From: Hypoxylon rubiginosum
Taxonomy: Eukaryota > Ascomycota > Sordariomycetes > Xylariales > Hypoxylaceae
Reading direction: 5' to 3'
Assembly (NCBI GenBank): GCA_902806565.1
Contig: CADCXA010000017.1
Location: 62,001-126,000 of the forward strand
Length of the DNA: 64,000 bases
Below are positions 33,292-45,216 of this stretch, piece after piece. Under the pieces are notes generated by a model, which made no database searches, was not told where the DNA came from, and worked only from the letters and a program-made list of their open reading frames with translations. The position numbers and the translations under genes are program-made. The number at the start of each line of letters is the position of its first letter. Within the stretch, counting starts at the first letter, position 1.

Positions 33292-36200
33292 ATTGAATTT
33301 CGTGTTTTAAGGGTATCGACCCGCTTGTGGGGACCCTTTGACGTATATAATTTCGGTGGGAAGGAAAAAAGGGAGATTGGACTGAACCTGTCGGATCCGT
33401 AATATGTAAGCCGAGACCAGCTCTTGTTTCTTAGAAAGTATATAGGAGAAACATAATCGTAGGTCAAGAGTGAGTTGGTAGGCATGAGGATATTCTCGCC
33501 AGGAGAAGTTGGGCAGTGGGTGGTATACATATTCACAGATTGTGGGTGTGTATATTCCTGCGTGTAAGTGGTAGGGTGGTAGGGTGGTAGGGGTAGAGGG
33601 GGGTAGGGGAGGGAACGTAGCTACGTACCACTTCTATGCTAACCGGGGTAATATAGACAGGGGTAGACGGACTTCCCCTGAACCTGGAAATCTGGAACAC
33701 TGGGACACTAGAACAAGAGCTCTTAGCGGGTGTTGTAACTCTCGAGCCTTCAGAACTTCACACCTCAGACCCTGGAAAGGTAGAAGGGGGTGATATGTAG
33801 CAGGGTAGAAGAGGGTAGCAGGGTAGATAGATGTACACAGCCCAGTTTCGCACCAAGTCGTCGTGTTTCTAGTTTCTCGTTTCTCGTCCCTCGTCAAGGA
33901 GAAACGGCGTAAAGTGAAAGTTGCGTAGGATGTAATTATTACAGTAATGAAATACGATAGAACGAACAAGAATGGGCTGAGAATAGGGTTTGCCTTGGCT
34001 CAAGGACCCAAGGATCAACTAGGCGTTCGCTTTTGGCCGATGCTGGGCTTGAACGGTCCAATATGTGCTGTTTCAAAGTGAACATGGGAATTTAGAGTAG
34101 CGGCGTGGCTTCGATTAAGGGCAGCTTGGTCGTTGGCGCACTTACACGGCCGCTAAGATGTTCGAGTTCAGTCTCGCTCGGTCTCGCACAGGCCGTTTGG
34201 TGCAACACGGACGTCGTTTCTGTATAATATAAAAAACTACAACTGATAGTTGGGACAGTAGAGGAATCGGCGCATTGGTATACGGATGACGGAATCCGAT
34301 CATAAGATTTTCATAGATGAAATAATTATCATCACATTGCAGTAGCAAGCAAACTTGGGGAGGACCGACTATGAAATAATCGGATGGTTGGGCAAACGCC
34401 CATACAAGTAGTTCGGATACCCGAATCTGCCATAGCCCATAGCCACCACTGTTACTGCTTAGGGAAATCTATTTTTCGCCCGCCGTCAGCCATCTTGGGC
34501 TGCTTGGCTACCTTAGGTAATAAATGATCAGCTTCGCCGCCCCGGAAAGCCATGATGCCATCCTATTTCTAGAGACCAGGAACGTTGATTCCTTTCACTC
34601 GGAGTACGTATGTACCGATACGCAGACACGCAGACACGCCAGCAACGGACCCGGACGAAGAGGACACTTTTAATAGCAGACAGCATTGACAGACTAATAG
34701 CACACACTTACATGGTGGGGCCTTGACGGGTTTTGTTCATGTTTCCTCTCAAGGACATGATCGTCCAAGGGTCCAGCGGCTTTAGGATTTGGTCGCTCGG
34801 TTTGCTCTACTAGTTCTAGAGAAATAGCTACGATCGCAGTAGAGTCCGGCAGAGGAAGGATTGAGGGTCTACGGGAGATGCGTCCATCGGGAATCCTTCA
34901 TGACGATAAACTATGAGATCGCAAGCCAAACTACCGTCATACAGAGCGAGCTCATAGTGGCGAGAATAGACGAGGCTCACATAAAAGCATTAGGCTGACT
35001 TATGATTCATGATGTGATGAATGACAGGTCTACTTTGTACATTATAGATTAATTACACTTCTTTACTTCGTACATTCGTAATGAATTAGGACCATGATTG
35101 AGACCCTTGGAGATCATTATCGGACCATAACTTGGTGTTGGTGGTTGGCAGTTGAAATCTTTTTACTGCAGGTGGTTAGCGGCTTGTCCGAGCTGTCTAA
35201 CGGGCTCAGCAGAACGTAGCCCATACTGTTGGTAACGTTAGCACCCAGAGACCACTAGACCCCACCTGCCATCAGGCCATCGGCCACTGTAGCTGTCAGC
35301 CCTGGCGTCTAACTCGCCTGCCGACACGGCCGGGTCACGAAGAATCCGTTCTTTTATTATCCACGAATCTTCTAGGCAGACCGTAAACTAAGACATGTAG
35401 GTGTAGAAAAAAAAAGTCTTCTTTCTATTCTCATAACGGCATTAGCAGTACCCAGTAGCTGAATCCATATACAGGATTATGCCTTTACAACTGGACAGCT
35501 GTCCTCTAACAAACAACCAAAGTGCTGACCGAGCTTCCTCCAGGACGCAAAATGCTGCATGTCCTACAATACAAGTACCGATCTGCGTGGGTAACCGCCG
35601 ACTACCGCCGAGACGTCGGAGCGATAGTCCGTTGTATCGGGCAGGTAACACATTGGCACATGTTCTGTTTCTACTGTACTCGGTACTATCACCTCTCATA
35701 AGCTGGTGGTGAAATGGTGAAATGATAGAAAAACCGCTCTCGGCTCTTCTTCGTTAGCTCGACCTGTCCGGCCTTCCCAACTGCATGGACTGATTCGTTC
35801 GACATCAACTAAACCTCTAGGGAGAAAGGGAGATCTAAATCTCGAAAGCAAGTCATGTGGGAAGCCAAAAAGGAAGGGTGAGGCAAAACGCAAAAACCAC
35901 CAACCAGCGCTTCGAGACGCAAACCCGCACTAGACTGGCTGCAACGGTGGTGATGGTTGTCGCCGGGTGATTGGTCATTCGTGGATTTCGGTCGCTTGGC
36001 CACCGACGACTTTCCTGCAAGGCCTATTCCGCATTTCAACAGCTCACACACATCACACACCACACAACCTATTCGAGTCCTCCTTAGCGTCGGGTCACCC
36101 TCGCGAATCATGAGAGAGGAATGCCGTCGGACGGTGTATCAGGTTTCGACTCCGTCCCTATATCAAACCTTGTGGCATCTTGTTTTCTTTGCCTCCCAAT

Positions 36201-39200
36201 CTATCAGGATACTGATTATCCACCAATTCACCCCCTTTTACGGTACAAGAGGAGAAGAAAAAAATCGTCGTCATCTGCCCGGACGAAGTGTATGCATTGC
36301 ATCCCTCCGTATAGATTGCAATGCTTGCGAATCCTTTTCCCCGGGCTTGCTCCTCTACCTGCTCGATCCAGGTCTCTTAACCCTTAAGAGGTTCGACCCT
36401 GGCATCTGGGGATGGCCCTTGGTTGCTATACCACATTAAGACAGATGACATGCAGGACGTTCGACGCCATGAAACAAGTTGAAAATCCAATAGCGACGAT
36501 GTTTTGCTTGGCTTTTTTCTCTCTTCGTCTGGTCTACTCCTAGCATGTTCTCCCCCCCATCCACTACCAATCGCATTAAAACACCTTTCGAGATCTAAAG
36601 TGCTTCAGAAAGTGGCCTTGTGTGTGTGCGTGCACCGGTTTATCTAATCAATTTCTAGTTGTCCTTGCGAACTTGCTGAACAATACACGTTTCTAACTCT
36701 GTGCTCTGCCGAAGGTCCGGTTTGGGTTCCAACTAATAGCCTGAATCTTTTTTGCGTCGTTTTCTAGAATTTGCCTCCTCCATCAATCATATCGCGCATC
36801 ATACTCCGTCTGAGCGAGAAATACCCATTGCCGGATGCCTAGGCGTTGATAGGTGTCGCCACATGATTCTTGACATAAACCGGCACGATGTCGGGTTTCT
36901 AAGAATAAGGAGTTTCTCTATGAAGTCGATTTGTGACCTGTCTCATTGTAATTCCGCCTAGCAGGTCGAGCAGTTCGAGTTGTGGGTAGGCGATACGTAC
37001 AGGGTACGTACAGGAATTAGTGTAGTCCCCTAGTCCCCTTTTTGACAAGTTGACGGTTATGGCGTCACCTACTGAATCCACTCACGTTTGGATCGTCCAA
37101 GACAGCCAATAATGTTGAGAGAAACTGTCCGTCTCTTTCCAAGTTGGGCTAAACTGGATTTAGCCTAGTATCCTAGTGCCAACCTCCACAACCTTAATCC
37201 CGGTCTTTGCCCTGGATCTCTGCATCTTTGCCTGGGATCTTAGGGTGATCGCATTTCTAAAAATTGCATCCCACGAACTCTGACGAACTCTGACGTGACA
37301 AGCTACAGACAAACAGAGCTACAAACTACAAGCTGAATGTACATGATGGGAGATCCAATCCAGCTTCAGTTCCTCATCCCTTCAGCTACGAATCAGCTGA
37401 TTTACATAAACCCAAGATCGAAGGCTCGATAGTCTACGGCGATGCACAATAAAGTTGATCGTGTATTCCAATCCTAGCAGTGTAGATCAATGCGGATCTC
37501 TGCGATTATCGCTCGTCAATTCACAACTCACTGACACCAACACACCAGCCACCCTAATCAATAGGAAATGACATCGTCAGCTTCTGCTTGCCAAGTTCGC
37601 ATGTTCGTTTGCCAGTAATACATACGTACGTTGTCACCTGCATTCGAATACCTTGCAGTCGACAGTTATGCACAACGAGGAGCTTTTGTACTAGTCGACT
37701 AGATATTACGTTGATGCTGACGTTCGATCGTATCACCAGAAACCCGCCCCTGTCTCGACATAATAATACGCTACGAATCTGGCATGCGATCATAATCTTA
37801 AAATAACTTCCCTTGCGTAGCACATGGCAACATCCACTTTTTGTTTTATGCCTTATGTTCTACCATCAAGCATTTTGTTCTGAGAATTATTGAGATGGAG
37901 CCCTCATGTTTCCCAGGATGATCGACCTTCTTTAGCTCTTGCTAAGCTTCCTTCCTCGCGCGACCAGCACGTGTACGTTGTTTCGAGGCACGGCTTTAAG
38001 CTCCATGGTTCGTCCACGAGACCAGGTTGCAAGCTAGCAAAGCTCACTTCCTCCCAAGATAAGAACGTCTCAAGCCGTGAGCCTACCTAGGTAGCTAACT
38101 GCTTACTACGAGGGGAACACCATCGCCGTCGCATTCAGAAATGCGACAACCTCAAAGGCACAAGTCCGAATCTGGACGTGTGCCTCTCGCAAAAAGGCTA
38201 CTGTTTTATCCCGCCAAGGGGCCAATCCAGGGCAACCTTTCTCAGCCGCAGAGTTTGGACCCTGAATTTTCAGACGGCGGGCTAAAACGAAATACATACG
38301 TAAGCTCGCTTCTCCTTCCAATGGCTCCCTGGCTTAAAGGTCCCTCTGCAAACAACCATCGAGGCACCCCTTATCTCCGGACGAGAAGTCGTACCTGAGA
38401 TGCTTACAGTAAGGGACGGTCGAACCTTGGAACTTTGGGACTCTGGCGGCGCACAAAGCTGCATGCATGTCAAAAGGCGAGTTGCTTTGTGGGGTCGGAA
38501 TGGCAAACCGATTCTAATAATAAGCCTGTCAGTTGAGGCTGTGTTACCCGCACGACACGGCGTAAAAGCTCACGAGATCATCATGATTCAAGGCCGCTTA
38601 CATACGATTTTAGACTTAGACTTGGAGCTTGCGATTGCTTACCAGTCATTTTGCGCCGACGCAGTGCTTGCGGGCGAAAAGCAGAAGAGGACAAATAAAG
38701 CTCGTTGGAAGCTATATCGGGCTGGGCCAACTTCCGGTTCATCTGCCGGCTTTGTTGCTTCCAGGATGTACGTGTCCTAGAATAGAGCTGCTATCTGCCG
38801 TATCTTCGACCCCTTGCCGGTTTAGTACGCAGCACGCAGTAGGCATTGAGTCGGCATACGTCGTCTCTTCAAAGCGTTGAGTGCGTGCAGGTGCAGCAGC
38901 AATAATGGCACCGCCTCATCCTTCCGTCGGCCCTTTGCGGAGAGCTAGGGGGGGCCGGCGAAATCTAGAACCCAAGATATCGTTTCTTGCGGTACGAATG
39001 CGGCACTTCCTTTTTGTGTGTTTCTGAAACAAATCATCACGCCCTGTGTATTTGCTTTGGGGGATCCTGTCAAGTCGCCGAGTTGAAGTTTGTTTGACCT
39101 TCCGCAACAGCTCGACTCTATCGATCCTACCGACGCGAAAAGGGGACTCTGCATTCGCTTTTTCCTCCCCCACGGCTAGAGCGGGAAGGTCTGTATAGAA

Positions 39201-39878
39201 ACAAATCCTTGGGATAAGTTTGTTTCCCCCTTCATAGTTTGATACTAATTGGCATCGCGGCTGAGCCTCAGTACTGCAATTTAGAGTGCGCGCGCTTCTG
39301 TGACGCTGTGCCGCCGCCTCGAGATGCATGACTAGCAACACAGCGCAAAGTGGCGCTTCGCCTACAGGTCACACAGCCATAAAGTTTGTTTCGGTGAACG
39401 CAATCGTTACCAGGTCTTCAGCAGCTATAAGCAGATGGTTTCGTAGTTTGCCGGCTGGTCGAATGTTTCACGTTAAGGATAGGTATGCTCACCTACCTAC
39501 ATGTATGCGTCCTAGCTTGGCGATTAGAAAGGAAGCTGGATCGAAAAGAAAGCTGGGGAAAATGGACAAAATGCCCAAAGGTCGGCCGCTGTATTGTACC
39601 TGCATTAGCTCCGCCCAAAATGAGGAAGCCCGTGACACAGTAAGCTACCGCAATTGAACATTATCGAGGAGCGTTATCTTGTGGTATAATGTTCAACGTA
39701 AGTAAGGCTGATAGGTATCTAGCTATTATTATGTTAGAATAGAGATTGATGAGACAGTATATGGAGTTGACATCAAACAAGATATTGAAAATGCGACTGA
39801 TTGGTTATAGCTAATCTTAGGGCCGTCAAGTTACTAGTCGGGTTAGTCACCTTCACTGCTTAAGACCTTTCCAGCTAG
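33292..39878. other. Gene-free interval of 6.6 kb
   Basis: The longest stretch without a supportable gene. Near its left end is a G-run cluster (33574-33613) upstream of the disordered-protein gene, with further gggta-type repeats to about 33,850. Elsewhere I see only short frames broken by stops, and no transposase, reverse transcriptase or terminal repeats. Confidence 0.55.
33574..33613 (+). repeat. G-run cluster, potential G-quadruplex
   Basis: Six runs of three to six G occur within 40 bp, separated by one to five bases, about 285-320 bp upstream of the disordered-protein ATG. The G-rich strand is the template strand for that gene. Folding is inferred from the pattern. Confidence 0.6.
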
Positions 39879-39950
39879 GGGCGTGTAACTCAGTGGTAGA
39901 GTGCTCGCTTTGCATGCGAGAAGCCCAGGGTTCGACTCCCTGCTCGTCCA
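39879..39950 (+). tRNA. tRNA-Ala(TGC)
   Basis: A full 72-nt cloverleaf without intron. Acceptor GGGCGTG pairs with CTCGTCC (one mismatch, one G-U), with discriminator A at 39950. The anticodon stem CTCGC/GCGAG encloses loop TTTGCAT, anticodon TGC. The T arm is CAGGG-TTCGACT-CCCTG. A T5 terminator follows at 39953. It decodes GCA alanine codons. Confidence 0.95.
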
Positions 39951-40451
39951 AATTTTTGCTCTGCCCTCGCCTATCGTATTGCGATAATGAATAAAGGCTT
40001 GCTGCATTTGTGTCTCGTGGCTATTTTTGGAGTCTTCCGTGTGTGTATGTGTGTTTCTACCCACGAGGCTAGGGGGCTTCCAGAACAACTACCTATCTAC
40101 ACAGAGCCATCCTACATGCCTCTCGCTACCGACTAGTGTTTGCTCTCGGGGACCCCATGTTTGTTCTTTTTTTTACTACCTACGTCTCCTTCCTAGTTGG
40201 GGAGGAAGCTATTCGCGAAGGAGCTCGTACTCCTATAGCTTGTCTATCTACAAGGTATGGATGGAGTAGGCATGCGATGGGAATTGGGCGTGCCGTATCT
40301 AATAAGACGACGAGTCGAGCCTTTGCTATGAGGCATTCTCATGTTTGCTCTTGTTCCTTCATCAGTTTGGTGACGTACGTACCTAGATGCGTAGGATATA
40401 TACCTAGGCAAACGTGCGTTCGTCATAGTGGAAGAAGGATGGAATATTAAG
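39951..40451. other. Spacer between the two tRNA genes
   Basis: Contains the tRNA-Ala terminator and a short GT-rich run near 40,035-40,055. Nothing else is seen. Confidence 0.6.
39953..39957 (+). terminator. Pol III T-run terminator of tRNA-Ala
   Basis: Five T begin three bases after the discriminator base, the usual RNA polymerase III stop. Confidence 0.75.
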
Positions 40452-40550
40452 GGCAGTGTGGCCGAGTTGGTTATGGCGTGAGGTTAAGGTCACCTTAGCA
40501 TCTAATTCCTCATGGAGCAATCCGCGTGGGTTCAAGTCCCACCGCTGTCA
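40452..40550 (+). tRNA. tRNA-Leu(AAG) with 17-nt intron
   Basis: A class II tRNA of 99 nt including intron. Acceptor GGCAGTG pairs with CGCTGTC (two wobble pairs), discriminator A at 40550. Anticodon stem TGAGG (40479-40483) pairs with CCTCA (40508-40512). The anticodon AAG is at 40486-40488 and the intron at 40490-40506 follows position 37. Intron bases ACCTT can pair with the AAGGT around the anticodon, the usual eukaryotic pre-tRNA arrangement. A long variable arm and the T arm GTGGG-TTCAAGT-CCCAC are present. It reads CUU, and after inosine modification also CUC, leucine codons. Confidence 0.93.
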
Positions 40551-41632
40551 AGTTTCCTTTTTTCTCTCTCTCTTGTCTCTTCCAATTATTTTTACTATGA
40601 ACACTGTATAAGTGTGTGCGTACGGTGCTGGGCTGGGTCCTATGGAGTGGAGCTGCTAGGTGCTGTTTGCGAGGTGGGCTACGAAGACTCCCTCCCCTTT
40701 TTATTCACATACTGTTGTGTCTACAATTTTCTATGGAGGTTTACCGCATCTCCATCTATATATATGCTGCGGTCGTAACCCAAGACTCATTTCGCGGTTC
40801 TAGCTAGTAGCTTACATACCGCGAGAATAGTATATCAAAAAGATCTTGCCACGTATTCGTAGGACATTCTTAATTCAACTCGTGGTCATATGGCGGAAAT
40901 GCATCTAGTAGCGACCTGTTGTGCCTAGAGGTTGAGATGCTGACTCCCTTGACGAAGCTCTAGTCTTGGAATCTAGACATTGGCGATGTGGGACGGAGGA
41001 GCTTGGAAATGTGCTTCTGCTGTGGCCCAATGGCGAGTATAGGTATTGATATTCTAACATGGGGGGTTGAATGGTGTCAACATCATCAAGTATGGCGATG
41101 AGCTTGAATATACCTGCCCGGAGAGTGCTTGCCACGTGAATTTATATACTGGTGCTCTTGAACTCCGCTCTTGCCTTCGACTGACTTGCGAAGGAGAGCC
41201 ATATCAACAGACCGGTACGGTCAGTCCTTCATAAAAGGGCCAGATGGCCGGAGTGTCACGGCCTAGAGATTCCATAGAATACCTACTTAGGAGACACGCT
41301 GAATGGACCGCATGGCTCCTAAACTCGATTTCTAATCTTACTTATCCTTCCTATTTTCGCCTATACCTAACGAGTATTCCAGAAACAGCACTCGTATAGA
41401 CAGGCACCTAGCCAAGGCAGATACCCAAAGCCGGACACACAGATAAGCCAAACAGACAGCTCAAAAACACCAAAAACCCTACCACATATAGCTCACACGC
41501 CCCGGAAGACATCTTTCAAGTTTCACATACCTTAGGTATGTATGCGTATCAATTCTATTTCAACGTCTCACCCCCGAAATCTCCCGTCCAATATGCCTAC
41601 CTAGGTATATATATATTTACATAAAAAAATCA
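40551..41632. other. Gene-free interval
   Basis: Between tRNA-Leu and the 3' end of the E3 ligase gene. Apart from the tRNA terminator nothing is supported. Confidence 0.6.
40558..40563 (+). terminator. Pol III T-run terminator of tRNA-Leu
   Basis: Six T follow the tRNA end by seven bases. Confidence 0.7.
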
Positions 41633-44146
41633 TCACAGCGGCGGCAGCTCCTCCCTGCATATGGGACACTGCAGCCGGAACCGCATCCAGCCCTCGAGGC
41701 AGGCGCTGTGGAAGATGTGGCGGCAGGGCGTCACCATGTAGGCGCGCCGGGCGAGCACGCCGCTGACGCCGCCGGCCGTCGGGTCGTCGGACCCGGCCCT
41801 CACGACCGGCACTTCGAGCACCTCTCTACATATGGCGCAGTCGATGACGTGCGTGTTGGTGGTAGTGCTGTTGGTACGCTTTCTATCCCTGCCCTCCTCG
41901 CCCGTCCGTACCCGCTCCAGCGACGAGGTCGGGCTGCTCGGCGTCGACAGCACGAGCCCGATCGGCAGCCCGCCCGCCTCGATGTTGTCCTCGCGCAGCA
42001 CCGGGTGGTACTCCCAGGCCTCGGGCATCCAGCCCCTGGGCACGCCGAACCGCGGGCCGAGCACCGACTGCGCGGCCAGCACCCAGATCTGGACCCAGAG
42101 CCAGCCGGCGAGCGCGCAGAAGGCCGTCCAGTCGGGCTCCGCGAAGGCGAAGTTGCCCGGCACGACGTAGAAGTAGGCGATGGGGAGCAGGCGGAGCACC
42201 GACTGCCCGACGACGAAGCGCCACGAGAGCGCCCGCCGGCAGTTGCGGTGCACGTTCCGGTAGATCTGCGGGACCCAGAGCGAGAGGTAGCCGAAGAGGA
42301 GGGTGTTGAAGTACGCGGCGCGGATGCTGGGACGCCAGCTCGCTGCGGCGAGACTCAGGAAGAGGATGCATATACCAAGGAACAATAGGCTACCAAATGT
42401 GTTGCTCAGTTGTGCTCTAAGAGTCTGCGCACTTGGGGTCGCAGTCGCAGCGGTTGCCGGAGCAGGAAGGGTGGCATTAGCGTTATTGGTTTCGACTTCG
42501 GCAATTTCCGCATCAATGTCCTGGTCTGAAGGAATAATGATGGGAGGAGTGGTTGAAACAAGAGGAGTCGTGTTCGCAGGAGTCTGACGATTAGGTGGAT
42601 TTGCTGTCTCCGTCGTATTTGCGGGAGCGTTCTGTCGTTCCCTCTCCCGTTCTTGTCGTCGCCATTCAGGCTCTTGCACCTTGTGGATCTCAGCCAGGAA
42701 GAATGTCTCAATGGTCATAGATAAAAGAGAGACGCATGTAATAGCAAGAGACGGCAGTAAGGTGGTAGACGCCGAGAAACTCCACGCAGCGGCACCGGTA
42801 AATAGCATGCCGTCGGCAAGCAACATCATGCAGCAGGTGTTGAAACTCACACGACCCAAGGTCGAGGGCGTGGAAGTCTCCCTCATCTGCATTTTCAGCA
42901 ACTGAAGCTGTCCGAATATGATCACGGCAAGGCCTAAAAGAAACGTGCTAACGCTATAGAGAAAGATCTCCTGCTTGACACCGACTAGATGTATTCCGTC
43001 GGCCGGCGCAAACGCTGGTGGACCTTTTGTTTCAAGAAAGAATGCACAATCAGGGGAGAATAAGACAGCCGACATCTGAAGTCGCGGTATGCTCCGATGG
43101 CCAGTGCCTTGAGGGAAACGAAGCTCATCCTCCACATCCTGGATAGCCTTTGCAACATTTTCCGGGCCCGTGAGGCTGGGTTGTACACCCAATATATCTT
43201 GATCTAGAGGATGTATCTGGACGTAAAGCAAGTATTCGCAGTGGAGTGTTGGGTTCCAAGCCTCACTCGGCGCGTCCAAAGTGGAAGTCCAGGGTTCAAT
43301 CAGGAGGGTATGTCGCTCTTTCTGCTCCAGAGCCTTGTCAAGACTTCTGTTCAGCAACGCCTGGCTAGATTCGAAGAAGTCTGGGCGGGTGGTAAGATGA
43401 GGCAAACCGAAGACGCCAGCGAATTTCTCGCTCGTGGTGGTGAGAAGCATGGCCCCTTGACGAGGCCAATGAACACCGTGTAGTCGCATTTCCCAGCCGC
43501 TCCCGGTGCCTTCGATATCGTCAATATTAATAGTACCCGACACCTGCCGAGCCTTGATCTCGGCCTTATCCAGTATTAATTTGTCTATTTTGTCGGGTTC
43601 CGTTTCGTCATCTTCGTTGTCCTCGATGCGCACCATGATTTTCCCCTCTGCACCGGTGACATTCCTGCCCCAATCAGAGTTTGGTGCAGCCCACGAGACG
43701 CTGGGGCTGATGGCGCTCAGGTTGTAGCTCGAATGGTATCTCGGCAAGGATGCATTGATCCGCTGCCACGAGCCGTGTACCACACCCGTCGCGTTCTGCC
43801 AGACGGGCTCGGCAGCCTCGGGAATCCCTACAGCATTTTTACTCCATTCTTCGCACCTGTCCTTGAAGCGCTTGAGGTCTTCCCAGACATAGCCATCCTC
43901 TTCTCGAAAGCCGGTTAGATTCAAGTACTTGGGCTCGGTCTCTGGAGGGTCATCGGAAAGGCGCGGAGCGAAGTCGCCCCATTGTGTGCTATTTAGAACG
44001 CCAAGGGCTTGTCGCTGTCGAGCGACGCGGCTCTTGATTAAGGCTGGGCCTGCGATGAGCCCCGGTCCCGAGTCTGGACTTGTGGCAAGCCAGAATATGA
44101 GGATGATGAGGAAGATGGCGCGTGCGTTATCTTGCGGCGGACGCAT
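41633..44146 (-). CDS. dscA: Dsc E3 ubiquitin ligase complex subunit 1 (Dsc1/DscA/Tul1), RING-type
   Basis: A single exon encodes 837 residues. The N-terminal hydrophobic segment (IFLIILIFWLATS) acts as signal anchor; a luminal domain of about 370 residues with many N-glycosylation sequons follows, then several membrane spans from about residue 395 (FLYSVSTFLLGLAVIIFGQL) and after an Ala/Thr/Pro-rich linker. The C-terminus is a RING-H2: CAIC, then CRHIFHSAC and CPIC. This matches fungal Tul1/Dsc1, the catalytic subunit of the Golgi Dsc complex, which ubiquitinates membrane proteins and in many fungi is needed for SREBP cleavage and hypoxia adaptation. It is divergent from the HSBP1-like gene across 466 bp. 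The last 730 bp or so of coding sequence (41,640-42,370) are strikingly GC-rich. Confidence 0.93.
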   Translation of the reverse strand: MRPPQDNARAIFLIILIFWLATSPDSGPGLIAGPALIKSRVARQRQALGVLNSTQWGDFAPRLSDDPPETEPKYLNLTGFREEDGYVWEDLKRFKDRCEEWSKNAVGIPEAAEPVWQNATGVVHGSWQRINASLPRYHSSYNLSAISPSVSWAAPNSDWGRNVTGAEGKIMVRIEDNEDDETEPDKIDKLILDKAEIKARQVSGTINIDDIEGTGSGWEMRLHGVHWPRQGAMLLTTTSEKFAGVFGLPHLTTRPDFFESSQALLNRSLDKALEQKERHTLLIEPWTSTLDAPSEAWNPTLHCEYLLYVQIHPLDQDILGVQPSLTGPENVAKAIQDVEDELRFPQGTGHRSIPRLQMSAVLFSPDCAFFLETKGPPAFAPADGIHLVGVKQEIFLYSVSTFLLGLAVIIFGQLQLLKMQMRETSTPSTLGRVSFNTCCMMLLADGMLFTGAAAWSFSASTTLLPSLAITCVSLLSMTIETFFLAEIHKVQEPEWRRQERERERQNAPANTTETANPPNRQTPANTTPLVSTTPPIIIPSDQDIDAEIAEVETNNANATLPAPATAATATPSAQTLRAQLSNTFGSLLFLGICILFLSLAAASWRPSIRAAYFNTLLFGYLSLWVPQIYRNVHRNCRRALSWRFVVGQSVLRLLPIAYFYVVPGNFAFAEPDWTAFCALAGWLWVQIWVLAAQSVLGPRFGVPRGWMPEAWEYHPVLREDNIEAGGLPIGLVLSTPSSPTSSLERVRTGEEGRDRKRTNSTTTNTHVIDCAICREVLEVPVVRAGSDDPTAGGVSGVLARRAYMVTPCRHIFHSACLEGWMRFRLQCPICREELPPL

Positions 44147-44612
44147 AGTAATGGATTATTTCCATTGTGTTTACGGTTTAATCGGAACACATATTCCCTG
44201 AGACCTCTTTTTTAGAGAGATTCTCCTGTAGAGAATGGATTCGGGTATCTTGTTAGGTATAATAGGTGACTGTGTGGTGTTGGAAGGCATCTAACATCAT
44301 TAAATGCGACCTACGACATGACCTTTGGGGCGTTCTGGGCGTTGCTATACTAAGCTTGGGTGCACGGACCAGAAATACTCAAGGTTGCTCTTATCGATAA
44401 TGCAATGCCGTGGGAGTCTTATGTAGAAAATGCAGAAAATGGTAACTTATCCATTGTATGCATTTGTACACAACAAATTTCATAACTTCAACGCGCCGCG
44501 ATTATCGGTCCCGAGACGACTAAGCGCCACACGTCTATCTCTAGAAGGACATACAATACATACCTCCCTTAGATAGCCTAGCTCTCGTCAGTTGATCTGG
44601 CGATCAAACAAG
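44147..44612. promoter_or_regulatory. Divergent intergenic promoter region, dscA / HSBP1-like
   Basis: 466 bp separate the two ATGs on opposite strands, so both promoters must lie here. No named motif is asserted. Confidence 0.45.
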
Positions 44613-44970
44613 ATGTCGTCTGCCAAGAAAGCCGAAGATTCGAACAAAGCCACGGCCAACGTAAGAGCCATCCGTTGTCGCACCGAGGTGTGCTCGGAGC
44701 CTAGGACTGACATAAACCAATCTAGGGCTCGGACGAGCTGACGACAGTGGTCGAGGAGCTGCTAGAATCGCTTTCGACCAAGTTCGACGGGGTATCTAGC
44801 GTGATTTTCGCAAAGAGTAAGATCAACTCTATCAAGACGCGATATATATATTACCCCTTAGATCTAATACCGATGAACCAGTGGACGAGATGTCGCGACG
44901 ACTAGATACTCTCGAGGCGGCCCTCCGAACTGGCAACGAGAACGGCACTGAAACTACACCAAAACCCTAA
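44613..44970 (+). CDS. Heat shock factor-binding protein 1-like (HSBP1 family)
   Basis: A very small gene in three exons (44613-44660, 44726-44816, 44882-44970) encoding 75 residues, easily missed because no exon exceeds 91 bp. The middle reads ELTTVVEELLESLSTKF, then MDEMSRRLDTLEAAL, the heptad-repeat helix of HSBP1 (compare the family pattern of a single long coiled coil that forms trimers). Flanks are polar and disordered. Human HSBP1 binds the HSF1 trimerisation region and dampens the heat-shock response, and also promotes assembly of coiled-coil complexes such as WASH; the fungal role is inferred. Introns of 65 bp have good donors (GTAAGA, GTAAGA), and intron 2 carries a CTAAT branch-like motif. 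It converges on the PDI gene, 246 bp away. Confidence 0.85.
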
Positions 44971-45216
44971 ATAAGGGGTTACGATGAAGATTGGATTGGG
45001 TACTTGGAATCATTACGAGCATTGCACGGTGTTGGGGAGTTTTACATATTGGCTGTCTACACAGATGGGAAACATGGGACATAACGAATTGGTTCTATGC
45101 GATAATACATAGTACACACAACCATTAACATCAACAATTAATATCAACGATTAAAGACAAATTTATTGGTAATTCGTTATAACACGCCTGCTCAAGATTC
45201 AACCCAATTCAGGAGA

